Part shown: positions 34,110-41,620 of the stretch, one piece after another
Numbering within the stretch: position 1 is the stretch's first letter
Layout: every line of letters begins with the position of its first letter
Origin: an uncultured Lachnospiraceae bacterium
Lineage (GTDB): Bacteria > Bacillota > Clostridia > Lachnospirales > Lachnospiraceae
Assembly (NCBI GenBank): GCA_910589075.1
Contig: CAJUSK010000012.1
Span: 124,001-188,000, forward strand
Direction: 5' to 3'
Length of the DNA: 64,000 nucleotides
Notes under the pieces: generated by a model
Seen by the model: only the letters and a program-made list of their open reading frames with translations
The model's database searches: none
What the model was told of the DNA's origin: nothing
Translations under genes and position numbers: made by a program

Positions 34110-35234
34110 TTAATTCTGCTCCAGGCCATCTATGAGCTGATGCAGTGCATAAGCATAGATTTGGGTGTTTTTCTCAATGTCACAAATGCGCATCCACTCG
34201 TCAGGCATATGGCCGATGCCTTTCTGGCCTTTGAAGCTGGGGCCAAAGGGTACGATATTTTTCACCACTTTGGCATAGCTGCCGCCGGTGGTGGTCACTG
34301 CACTTCCGTCCTCGTGCATGATTTCCTCATAGACACGTTCCAGGGTTTTGATCAGGTAGGTATCCTTGTCAAAAAAGACGGGATCAATGTTGGAATCCAG
34401 AATGAGGATCATATGCTCGCTGCACAGTTTCCGCAGGGATTCTGTCATCGTCTCCAGCTTATAAGAAGCCGGATAGCTGGAAACCAGTGTCAGGCCGCAA
34501 CTGTCCGCATCCTCAAACAGTTCAACCTTGCGCACTTGGTTTTTTCCGAACTCTTCGTCGGAATAGTCGATGCCCAGGCTGGCTGCCAGATCATTTTTGT
34601 TGAGAATAAACCGGTTGACAAAGGTATAAAGTTCTTCTGTCCTGTCTTTCGGCAGGCTGTAACGGAATGCCGCCCTGCCGCGCTCCGCGTAGATAACCGG
34701 ATACTTAACATCGGGAGTCCAGCCCATCAGGGGATATTTGTGGTCTTTGAAATACCATTTCATATCTTCCATCCCGGTTTCTTCGTTGGTACCGAAAATG
34801 ATCTTGACACGAATGGGGAATTCATACCCCAGATCCATCAATGCCTTTAAGGCATACATACAGCAGAATGTGGGACCCTTATTGTCAAGGACACCTCTTG
34901 CATACAGGGTGCCGTCTTTTTCCGTACATACAAAGGGATCCGTCTTCCACACGCCGTCCACATCCACCACATCCAGATGTCCCACACAGGCAATGTAATC
35001 TTCCGTGTCGGGGCCGCAGGCTGCAATGCCCACCTGATTGCCCACATTCTCGGTCTCGAATCCCAGCCGCCGGGCAATGGCCAGTGCCGCATTGAGGCAG
35101 TCTGTCACCCGTTGCCCGTAAGGGTCCTCCGGTGTGGCTGTATCTTGCCTGGAATCCATACTACAGATTGTTTTGATGTCTTCCACCAGATCCGGAAGCA
35201 GCTCACTCACATGGTTTATGATTTTCTCTTTCAT
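34110..35234 (-). CDS. M20-family dipeptidase (Sapep/PepV-like), compact form
   Basis: 374 aa, while Sapep/PepV enzymes I know are near 465. Metal-site blocks: VGHLDVVDVDGVWKTDPF (His and Asp), LYARGVLDNKGP (bridging Asp), IFGTNEETGMED (Glu-Glu), and the late GGSYAKVVKNIVPFGPSFKGQKGIGHMPDEWM with the last His. The length deficit lies in the lid region (about residues 175-260). It would cleave dipeptides with broad specificity. It starts 2 bp before the glycosylasparaginase stop, so they are co-translated. Confidence 0.9.
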   Translation of the reverse strand: MKEKIINHVSELLPDLVEDIKTICSMDSRQDTATPEDPYGQRVTDCLNAALAIARRLGFETENVGNQVGIAACGPDTEDYIACVGHLDVVDVDGVWKTDPFVCTEKDGTLYARGVLDNKGPTFCCMYALKALMDLGYEFPIRVKIIFGTNEETGMEDMKWYFKDHKYPLMGWTPDVKYPVIYAERGRAAFRYSLPKDRTEELYTFVNRFILNKNDLAASLGIDYSDEEFGKNQVRKVELFEDADSCGLTLVSSYPASYKLETMTESLRKLCSEHMILILDSNIDPVFFDKDTYLIKTLERVYEEIMHEDGSAVTTTGGSYAKVVKNIVPFGPSFKGQKGIGHMPDEWMRICDIEKNTQIYAYALHQLIDGLEQN

Positions 35235-35236
35235 TT

Positions 35237-36190
35237 TTATTCCTCAACCGGTGCCATACGCACGCGCATATATTCTTCCAGCCACTCTTTGGAAGCTTCT
35301 TCAAATGTGCAGTGGCCGTCCTCTTCTCTTGTTACCAGATAGACAATGGGGGGCTGGTCCTGTGTGGCCACGCTGAAGGAAAATCCGCCGATATTGGTAG
35401 CACAGCCAAATTCCCCTTTGCAGTTCATTGCCACCACCGATAAATCGCCTGCTTCGCCCCGTTTTTCTTTCAGTTTCCGGTCCAGATCGCCAACTGCCTT
35501 CTCACATGCCTCCTGGGGTGTCAGTCCTTCTTTCATCAGACGGACGATCTCATAGGAGATACAGCCTTTCATCAGATCCTCTCCCAGTCCGGTAGCCGTC
35601 GCACCACCCACTTCAGAATCCGCATAGAACCCGGAACCTACGATCGGTGAATCCCCTACACGGCCGCTGCGTTTCATAAACAGGCCGCTGGTGCTGGTAG
35701 CCGCTGTCACTGTGCCGGACTGATCCAGACATACCATGCCCACCGTATCGTGGCCATCATAGGGTTTCAGTTCCTGATCCAGCTCTTTTTTCTTTTTGCG
35801 GTAAAAAGCCTTTGCACGGTCAGTCAGCATTTCCTTTTCCTCGAATTTGCACGCACGGGCGTATTTCTCGGCGCCTGCCCCTACCAGTACATTGTTGACT
35901 TTTTCTTCGCTGAGTTTTCTGGCGATGCTGATGGGGTTTGCAAAATCTTTGATGGCGCCCAGCGCACCCACGCTCATGGTATCACCGTCCATATAGCCGG
36001 CATCCAATTCCACGATCTGCTCTTCATTGGGCAGCCCGCCATAACCCACTGACTTATAATAAGGGAAGTCCTCCACCGCACGGATGGCAGTCTCGATGGC
36101 GCTGCCTGAAGTTTCCCCCTTTTTCAGCATTTCGTCTGCCAGTTCTATCCCTTCCTTTGCCATCCTCCATGTGGCTATGATTCCATACAT
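35237..36190 (-). CDS. Glycosylasparaginase-like Ntn hydrolase
   Basis: 317 aa. The autocatalytic cleavage site HDTVGMVCLD places the nucleophile Thr at residue 149; GRVGDSPIVGSGFYADSEVGGATATGLGEDLMK is the substrate and glycine-rich block of the N4-(beta-GlcNAc)-L-asparaginase / isoaspartyl peptidase group. The enzyme splits the GlcNAc-Asn bond of glycoprotein remnants; the YSVGYGGLPNEEQIVELDAGYMDGD N-terminal block is closest to the glycosylasparaginase branch. No signal peptide, so it acts in the cytoplasm on an imported compound. Next to peptidase genes on both sides. Confidence 0.87.
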   Translation of the reverse strand: MYGIIATWRMAKEGIELADEMLKKGETSGSAIETAIRAVEDFPYYKSVGYGGLPNEEQIVELDAGYMDGDTMSVGALGAIKDFANPISIARKLSEEKVNNVLVGAGAEKYARACKFEEKEMLTDRAKAFYRKKKKELDQELKPYDGHDTVGMVCLDQSGTVTAATSTSGLFMKRSGRVGDSPIVGSGFYADSEVGGATATGLGEDLMKGCISYEIVRLMKEGLTPQEACEKAVGDLDRKLKEKRGEAGDLSVVAMNCKGEFGCATNIGGFSFSVATQDQPPIVYLVTREEDGHCTFEEASKEWLEEYMRVRMAPVEE

Positions 36191-36223
36191 ATCATTTCCT
36201 CCTGCCTGATATCATGTTTCCAC

Positions 36224-36248
36224 GGTCTGCGCAGCAAGTGCGCAGACC
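36224..36248. repeat. Intercistronic hairpin
   Basis: GGTCTGCGCA, 5-base loop, TGCGCAGACC: perfect 10-bp stem between the M42 stop (36256) and the glycosylasparaginase start (36190). No U-tract on the minus strand. The GGTCTGC/GCAGACC core recurs at 32595-32619. Confidence 0.65.
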
Positions 36249-36255
36249 TGTATAT

Positions 36256-37329
36256 TTATTTACATTCATTGTTTAATATCCTGTGAAATACCTCATCATC
36301 CATGTCCTTTACCAGCTCGCAGATCAGACGGATGCAGGCCTCCACATCATCCTCGTGGATCATGCTGTGGTTGGTGTGCATATACCGGATGGGTATGGAT
36401 AAGGTCATATTGAGGATTCCTTCAAAAGCCTTGTGTATATTGCCGGAATCCGTACCGCCTTTGTTAAATACCGCATACTGGCAGGGAATATCGTGCTCTT
36501 TGCAGATACTTTCCACATACCGCACCAGTCCTCTGGGCGCTATGGAATTGGAGTCAATCATCGAAAGCACCACACCTTTGCCCAGGCTGCAAATATTATG
36601 GTTAGCCGGCGTATCTCCGGCCAATGTGGTGTCAATGGCGAAGGCAATATCCGGATGCACGGCCTCTGTGGCAGTTCTGGCGCCCCTAAGGCCCGGCTCT
36701 TCCTGCACGGTATTGGCCAGGTACAGAGGGATATGGGCCGTATCTTTCAGCCGCTCTGCAGCCTCTGCCATGATGTAGTTTCCGATTCGATCATCAAAAG
36801 CTTTGCAGGAAATATATTTGGGATTGTTCATCACTTCAAAATGCGCCCAGGGCGCAATCATATCCCCTATAGCAATTCCCATGGAAAGTACTTCTTCCCG
36901 GTCTTTCACACCCAGATCCAGATACACGTCTTCCATGGAAACAGTCTTGCTGCGAATTTCCTCCGGCAGTCCATGGGTTGCCATGCTGCCCATCAGCGCC
37001 GGATATTTCTTTTTATCTTTCGTGACAATGGTGTACCACTGCCCCAAAACCATGTGGCTCCACCAGCTTCCCACCGGACGCACCCGGATGAATCCGTTGT
37101 CGTCGATGCTCTCCACCATAAAGCCCACCTCGTCCATATGGGCGGCAACCATCATCACCGGCCCCCGGGCATCCCTGCATTTGACAGCGACCACGCTGCC
37201 CAGTCCATCCTGCATACAGTCGATACCGAGGCTCTCATACTCTTCTGTCAGGATCCTGCCCACTTCCTGCTCAAAGGAGGAGATCCCGCAGACGGAACAT
37301 ATTTTTTCCAGTCTTTCCAAATTTATCAT
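36256..37329 (-). CDS. M42-family aminopeptidase, catalytic
   Basis: 357 aa. Ligands of the di-metal site are present: His64 and Asp66 (VAAHMDEVG), Asp180 (KAFDDRIG), Glu210/Glu211 (VQEEPGLRG), Asp233 (AIDTTLAGD) and His318 (YMHTNHSMI). M42 enzymes (glutamyl aminopeptidase/FrvX type) form tetrahedral dodecamers that trim peptides. Its ATG overlaps the stop of the upstream M42 homologue by four bases, so the two are made from one message and may co-assemble. Confidence 0.94.
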   Translation of the reverse strand: MINLERLEKICSVCGISSFEQEVGRILTEEYESLGIDCMQDGLGSVVAVKCRDARGPVMMVAAHMDEVGFMVESIDDNGFIRVRPVGSWWSHMVLGQWYTIVTKDKKKYPALMGSMATHGLPEEIRSKTVSMEDVYLDLGVKDREEVLSMGIAIGDMIAPWAHFEVMNNPKYISCKAFDDRIGNYIMAEAAERLKDTAHIPLYLANTVQEEPGLRGARTATEAVHPDIAFAIDTTLAGDTPANHNICSLGKGVVLSMIDSNSIAPRGLVRYVESICKEHDIPCQYAVFNKGGTDSGNIHKAFEGILNMTLSIPIRYMHTNHSMIHEDDVEACIRLICELVKDMDDEVFHRILNNECK

Positions 37330-38348
37330 CTATTGTCACCCAGTCCGAACCCTGCAATTTTTTCAGAATCAATGGTATCCAGATATGCAGCCAGGCTCTC
37401 TGTCAATGCGTCCACATCCCCGGCCCTGCAAATCTCGTTGGCGCTGCCCATATGATCCATGGCTACACCGACACTGATCGCCGGCGTCCCTTTTAATGTC
37501 TTATGGATAAAAGAACCGTCATTTCCCGTAATTCCAAAATAAGGTTTTGTCTCTGTCTTTCCTGCAAAATCATGTAACAGAGACTGTGCGGGAAGCATCT
37601 GGCGGTCATAATATCCCAGAATCACGCCGTCCCCTGTGTTTGCTTTTCTTTTCGCTGTGTCAAACGCTGTCAGGGCAATGGCTGCATCCGGCCGGATTAC
37701 ATAAGTCGCTGTTTTCGTTCCTCTGAACCCGATGACAGACTGCGCAATACAGCCCACTGCCAGATGGAAATCAAATTCTGTATCCTTTATCCGTTCCAGC
37801 AGTTCCAATGTCACTTCATTAAATATCCTGGGGAACAGTGCCTTCGACATGATAATCCCGTCTCTCTCACAAAATGCACTGGCATATCCCACCAGATCGC
37901 CGGGATGAACGCGTTCTTTCAGTTCTTCATAAGGAATACCGCAGGTGATAAATAAGTCATCCGCATTTTTCGCCTCACAGGAATCTTCCAGCGTTTTTTT
38001 GTCCATACCGATCACACCGTCGATACAGGTATCCTCTCTCGTCAGAATACGCACACGCTGATGCAGCAGGGAGCTGCATGCCAGATGTTCCAGCGGAATA
38101 AAGGAAACAGTCCCTTCCTTCTTCACCTCTGAAACCATCAGCCCCACTTCGTCCAGAGGGGAAGCGATCATAAAAGTCTGTGCATTTGGATTTTTTGATT
38201 TCTTAATCGCAAAGAGCGATCCCAGACGGTCACACCGTATCTCATCACATAAGGGTTCATAACTCTCACGGAGTATTTTGGAAATCCCATGCTCCGCGCT
38301 GCTGACCCCGAAACTGTTACATAGTTTTTCTAATCTGCCTGTGTTCAT
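37326..38348 (-). CDS. M42 peptidase homologue lacking most metal ligands
   Basis: 340 aa, alignable over its length with the next gene but with the active-site blocks changed: SPLDEVG for AHMDEVG (His lost), SKALFPRIF for KAFDDRIG (both Asp lost), CIAQSVIGFRG for VQEEPGLRG (both Glu lost), and AMDHMGSANE for MHTNHSMIH. The fold-forming parts are kept, so it looks like a stable pseudo-enzyme, possibly a scaffold or regulator for the catalytic partner. The open frame runs to 38384, but AAGGAGAGGT sits directly before the ATG at 38348. Confidence 0.88.
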   Translation of the reverse strand: MNTGRLEKLCNSFGVSSAEHGISKILRESYEPLCDEIRCDRLGSLFAIKKSKNPNAQTFMIASPLDEVGLMVSEVKKEGTVSFIPLEHLACSSLLHQRVRILTREDTCIDGVIGMDKKTLEDSCEAKNADDLFITCGIPYEELKERVHPGDLVGYASAFCERDGIIMSKALFPRIFNEVTLELLERIKDTEFDFHLAVGCIAQSVIGFRGTKTATYVIRPDAAIALTAFDTAKRKANTGDGVILGYYDRQMLPAQSLLHDFAGKTETKPYFGITGNDGSFIHKTLKGTPAISVGVAMDHMGSANEICRAGDVDALTESLAAYLDTIDSEKIAGFGLGDNR

Positions 38349-38368
38349 ACCTCTCCTTTTTGAAAAGA

Positions 38369-38409
38369 CCGCCGCAAAATCCATTTTACGAAAAATCCTT
38401 TTGCGGCGG
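38369..38409 (-). terminator. Terminator or attenuator between the PTS/GrdB-like genes and the peptidase genes
   Basis: CCGCCGCAAAA pairs with TTTTGCGGCGG (11 bp), 19-base loop, followed on the minus strand by TCTTTTC. It sits 21 bp after the GrdB-like stop and just before the ribosome site of the M42 homologue, so read-through would be needed for one continuous transcript. Confidence 0.75.
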
Positions 38410-38430
38410 CACTTTTAAAATTTTATATAC

Positions 38431-38955
38431 TTAATAGCAAACCCGATTGCGGACATTCTCAAGTTCTGCTGACTGCTCTACCATGCATTTCATAAACTCG
38501 CACAAATCCGCAAAGCTGTCATTCAAACCGGTACCGCCCTTTTTCGGCATTTTCAGTATAGGCGTTTTGTCTTTGAATGCCGCGATGGTATCTCCGTTCT
38601 CAACAGACATCATGGCACAAGACTTGATATCGGTGTTTTCCAGAATCGAAGTGGAAATCATGGCAGCCATCCGTGCATAATCCGGATAGTTGAAGCAAGG
38701 CCCGCACAAAACGAAGTCCGGATTTACCTTTTTAGCCATTGCTGTCATCTTTTTCACTACTTCTTCTTCATTGTTCTGAAAATACTCATTGCCACAGTAC
38801 AGCGTAGCTGCAACCTGCGCTCCGATTTTTTCAAAATGCGGCTCCAGCATCAGGGAGGAACCAATCCCGCCTTTCACGGCAGTCAGGCCCACGTTCGGAT
38901 TGGATTTTCCACCGGCCCCTGCCAGACCCTGATCAAAAATCAATACAACTTTCAT
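38431..38955 (-). CDS. Short GrdB-like protein with a CGPC motif
   Basis: 174 aa. VVLIFDQGLAGAGGKSNPNVGL, ATLYCGNEYFQNNEEEVVKKM and NPDFVLCGPCFNYPDYARM match the N-terminal half of GrdB, the selenoprotein B component of glycine/sarcosine/betaine reductases, where I recall AGPAFNAGRYG at the CGPC site (C84-x-x-C87). The C-terminal half with the Sec residue is absent, and the stop is TAA with no in-frame TGA extension. So it is not a canonical reductase subunit; CGPC suggests a thiol or metal site. AGGAGG precedes the ATG. It follows the PTS genes on one strand. Confidence 0.7.
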   Translation of the reverse strand: MKVVLIFDQGLAGAGGKSNPNVGLTAVKGGIGSSLMLEPHFEKIGAQVAATLYCGNEYFQNNEEEVVKKMTAMAKKVNPDFVLCGPCFNYPDYARMAAMISTSILENTDIKSCAMMSVENGDTIAAFKDKTPILKMPKKGGTGLNDSFADLCEFMKCMVEQSAELENVRNRVCY

Positions 38956-38988
38956 ATTCAGCCTCCTGTTATTTCAGGTGGATTGTCA

Positions 38989-40341
38989 TTAATCCAGTTC
39001 CAGATCGTCAAAGGACAGATCATCCAGTTCATCCGTCTCATTGCCTGCTGCACTTTCTTCCTGCACATATCTCTGATCCAGCAGTTTGAAGAATGGATAA
39101 TAGATGAGGATATCCACCGCCAGCATCACAATCTGGACCACAGAGCCCATGACGGAACCTGTTACCAGGAATCCGGAGAAGATAATCGGACAGGTCCATG
39201 GCAACTGGACACCCAGCGTAATCGGCATAATCCCCGTTACCGTAGCCAGATAGCCGATAATCGTATTTACAACCGGTGCAAAGATAAACGGAACTGCCAT
39301 CAATGGGTTCAACACAATCGGCAGACCAAAAATAAGCGGCTCATTGATACCGAAAATTCCGGCCGGCAGTGACAGTCTGCCCAGAGTTTTCATACGGTTG
39401 GACTTTCCAAGGAAGGCCATCATGATAACAAGGCCCAGTGTGGAACCGCCGCCACCGAAGTTGCAGAAGAAATCCGAGAAACCTGCAGTGAAGATATTGG
39501 TCATTTCCAGACCTGCCTGTGCAGCTTCATAGTTTTCAACTGTCAGCACTTTATGGATCGGGCTGAAGATCGTATTGGTTACAGCCGGTCCGTTGATACC
39601 GAAGAACCAGAACAGTGTGGAGAGGAACTGGTAAATTACCTCGAATCCGGACAGTTTGCCCAGACCCACCAGTGGCGTCTGCAGTACTTTGTAAATGAAA
39701 TAATGTACATATTCGAAGGATGTATGATCGAAAATAATACCTACAACAAAGAATATTGTCATCGCTATGGCAGAAGGAATCAGGGAAGCAAACGATTCCA
39801 TAACCATAGGCGGCACACCGTCGGGCAAACGGATAATCAATTTCTTCTTAATCGCCCATGCATAAATCTCTACGGACAAAATTGCCGTGAGCATTGCCAG
39901 GAACATACCTGCAGTACCCAGGAATGTAAACTGGAATCCGCTGAAAGATGCCGCTTCTGCTGCCCCTTCCAGTTCCACGAATGTTTTCTGAGGCGTAATA
40001 ATCAGGAAACATACCATTGCCACCACGCCGCCGGCGATACGGTTTTCCAGCCCTTTTTCTCTGGCATAACAGTACCCGATACTCAATACGCCGAGGAGTG
40101 CCACACAGTCAAATGCTATAGCGGATACTCTGCCCAGATATGCGTCCCAGCCTTCTCCGAATATGGAAGTCATCATATTCAGAAAACCTTCCAGCGGGAA
40201 GTTGGAAATCAACAGGAAAATCGAACCTACAATGGTGATCGGAACCGTAACCAAAAAGCCGTCACGGATAGCGATCAGTATCTTGTTCCTGGAGAGCACA
40301 TTCGCAATGGGCATCAGGATTTTTTCAAGTTTCTGCATCAT
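38989..40341 (-). CDS. PTS lactose/cellobiose-type EIIC
   Basis: 450 aa, about ten membrane helices. GINEPLIFGLPIVLNPLMAVPFI contains the conserved Asn-Glu-Pro substrate site of the Lac/chitobiose EIIC family, and FGGGGSTLGLVIMMAF is the typical C-terminal block. It carries the sugar across the membrane and hands it to phospho-EIIB. The C-terminus ends in an acidic tail (ETDELDDLSFDDLELD) that is unusual and might touch EIIB. GAGGAAAATAAGTT precedes the ATG. Confidence 0.93.
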   Translation of the reverse strand: MMQKLEKILMPIANVLSRNKILIAIRDGFLVTVPITIVGSIFLLISNFPLEGFLNMMTSIFGEGWDAYLGRVSAIAFDCVALLGVLSIGYCYAREKGLENRIAGGVVAMVCFLIITPQKTFVELEGAAEAASFSGFQFTFLGTAGMFLAMLTAILSVEIYAWAIKKKLIIRLPDGVPPMVMESFASLIPSAIAMTIFFVVGIIFDHTSFEYVHYFIYKVLQTPLVGLGKLSGFEVIYQFLSTLFWFFGINGPAVTNTIFSPIHKVLTVENYEAAQAGLEMTNIFTAGFSDFFCNFGGGGSTLGLVIMMAFLGKSNRMKTLGRLSLPAGIFGINEPLIFGLPIVLNPLMAVPFIFAPVVNTIIGYLATVTGIMPITLGVQLPWTCPIIFSGFLVTGSVMGSVVQIVMLAVDILIYYPFFKLLDQRYVQEESAAGNETDELDDLSFDDLELD

Positions 40342-40344
40342 AAC

Positions 40345-40668
40345 TTATTTTCCTCTACTTTCTTTGTACAGCTTCATCGCTTTCTTTAAAACTCTCTCGC
40401 CATCCACATTGCCGTAGTCGGTACTGTCAATGACCGATACCACATGCTCCTGACCATACTTCTCGTTCACTTTGTCGTAGAGATGTTTTACCTGCGGCCC
40501 CAACAAAATCACTTCCGGATTGAACTCATTTACGATGTCGTTCATCTGTGCGTCGGAAAATGCCTTGATCTCGATGGGCAGTTCATGCGCATCCGCAGTT
40601 TTCTGCATTTTGCTTGCCAGCAAACTGGTGGACATACCTGCGTTGCAGAATAAATAGAATCTTTTCAT
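40345..40668 (-). CDS. PTS lactose/cellobiose-type EIIB
   Basis: 107 aa. The phosphorylated Cys is residue 8 in FYLFCNAGMSTS, the standard CelA/LicB P-loop. ILLGPQVKHLYDKVNEKYG completes the family match. Single-domain EIIB, 3 bp before EIIC, so the genes are co-translated. Confidence 0.94.
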   Translation of the reverse strand: MKRFYLFCNAGMSTSLLASKMQKTADAHELPIEIKAFSDAQMNDIVNEFNPEVILLGPQVKHLYDKVNEKYGQEHVVSVIDSTDYGNVDGERVLKKAMKLYKESRGK

Positions 40669-40687
40669 GGTGTTTTCCTCCTTTCCC

Positions 40688-40996
40688 TCATTTCACCTTT
40701 TTATACAGTTCGATCAGTTCCACAGCCAGTAACTTGATCGTCTCTGCCGCCATCAACTGGTCCTCGGCATGCATGAGCAGGAGACATACTTCTGTCTTCT
40801 CTCCGCCTGCCTCTTTTGTGATCAGTTCCGCATGCTGTTTGTGTCCGTTCAAATAACATGCCTCTCCGTGTTTGATTGCCTCTTCTGCTTTTTCGTAATC
40901 TCCCTTTTTTGCAGCTTCCAGAGCAGAGATATAATCACTCTTTGCCTCCCCTACCGCAGAGATGATCTTAAAACAGATCAGTTCCATTTCTTCCAT
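40688..40996 (-). CDS. PTS lactose/cellobiose-type EIIA
   Basis: 102 aa, all-helical. The phospho-His is residue 76 in LLLMHAEDQLMAAETIKLL, and the N-terminal ELICFKIISAVGEAKSDYISAL is the trimer-forming helix. It relays phosphate from HPr to EIIB. The PTS genes are in order EIIA, EIIB, EIIC. Confidence 0.95.
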   Translation of the reverse strand: MEEMELICFKIISAVGEAKSDYISALEAAKKGDYEKAEEAIKHGEACYLNGHKQHAELITKEAGGEKTEVCLLLMHAEDQLMAAETIKLLAVELIELYKKVK

Positions 40997-41014
40997 ATTG
41001 TCTTCCTCCTTATA

Positions 41015-41608
41015 TTATAATTGTGTATAATTTGTTTCGCTCTCTTTGCCACATACCACCTGGCTGTCTGACCAGAGATCATGAACCGCTTTTCCTTTTT
41101 TGAATACCATCCAGACAGAAATCAGAAATGCCCCGAGCATCAGGTAATTCAGCGCATTTCCAATGGCCCCTGCCGTCAGCATGGTAACCATCTGCGTCGC
41201 ATACTGGCCCGTCAGCATAAACGAGCTTTCCAGTATCATAATCCCCACAATCTGCCTGACTGCAAGCCGGCCGGCCGGAAGCGCCCCGCCATCCTCACCG
41301 ACAATCCGGATATTCATCAACCGCTTTCCAAATGTCTGGCCCTTCCATATTTTGAGCGGAACCACATAGTAGTAAGCAGCTCCAAACAAGAGTCCAAGCA
41401 ATCCCGCAAGCCAGCCCCATGGCGCTTCAAACAGAGTCACATCGGTATTGATTGCCGTTTCACCAGTCTGCATATTCCACAGAATCCCTACCGGGACGGC
41501 ACTGAATGCCGATCCAAGATACCAGTCCAGTAAAAAAGCAAATCCCCTTCTGTTCAGCGGAGCCGGTATCACTTTCGGTGCGGCTTTGTCAGTCCTGTTT
41601 TTCTTCAT
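41015..41608 (-). CDS. RDD-family membrane protein
   Basis: 197 aa. The N-terminal RRGFAFLLDWYLGS segment carries the Arg-x-x-Asp signature after a short basic head, then four membrane helices, GQTFGKRLMNIRIV in the middle loop, and HDLWSDSQVV near the end, the RDD landmarks. RDD proteins are small integral membrane proteins of unclear role, some linked to ion transport. The first ATG at 41614 is too close to AGAGGA, so the ATG at 41608 is preferred. It lies between the PRD regulator (12-bp gap) and EIIA (18 bp). Confidence 0.85.
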   Translation of the reverse strand: MKKNRTDKAAPKVIPAPLNRRGFAFLLDWYLGSAFSAVPVGILWNMQTGETAINTDVTLFEAPWGWLAGLLGLLFGAAYYYVVPLKIWKGQTFGKRLMNIRIVGEDGGALPAGRLAVRQIVGIMILESSFMLTGQYATQMVTMLTAGAIGNALNYLMLGAFLISVWMVFKKGKAVHDLWSDSQVVCGKESETNYTQL

Positions 41609-41620
41609 ATCCATCCTCTG

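Noticed and set aside
38410..38433. Selenocysteine (in-frame TGA) extension of the GrdB-like gene
   Set aside because: The stop is TAA and the sequence after it is a terminator hairpin; no coding continuation is visible.
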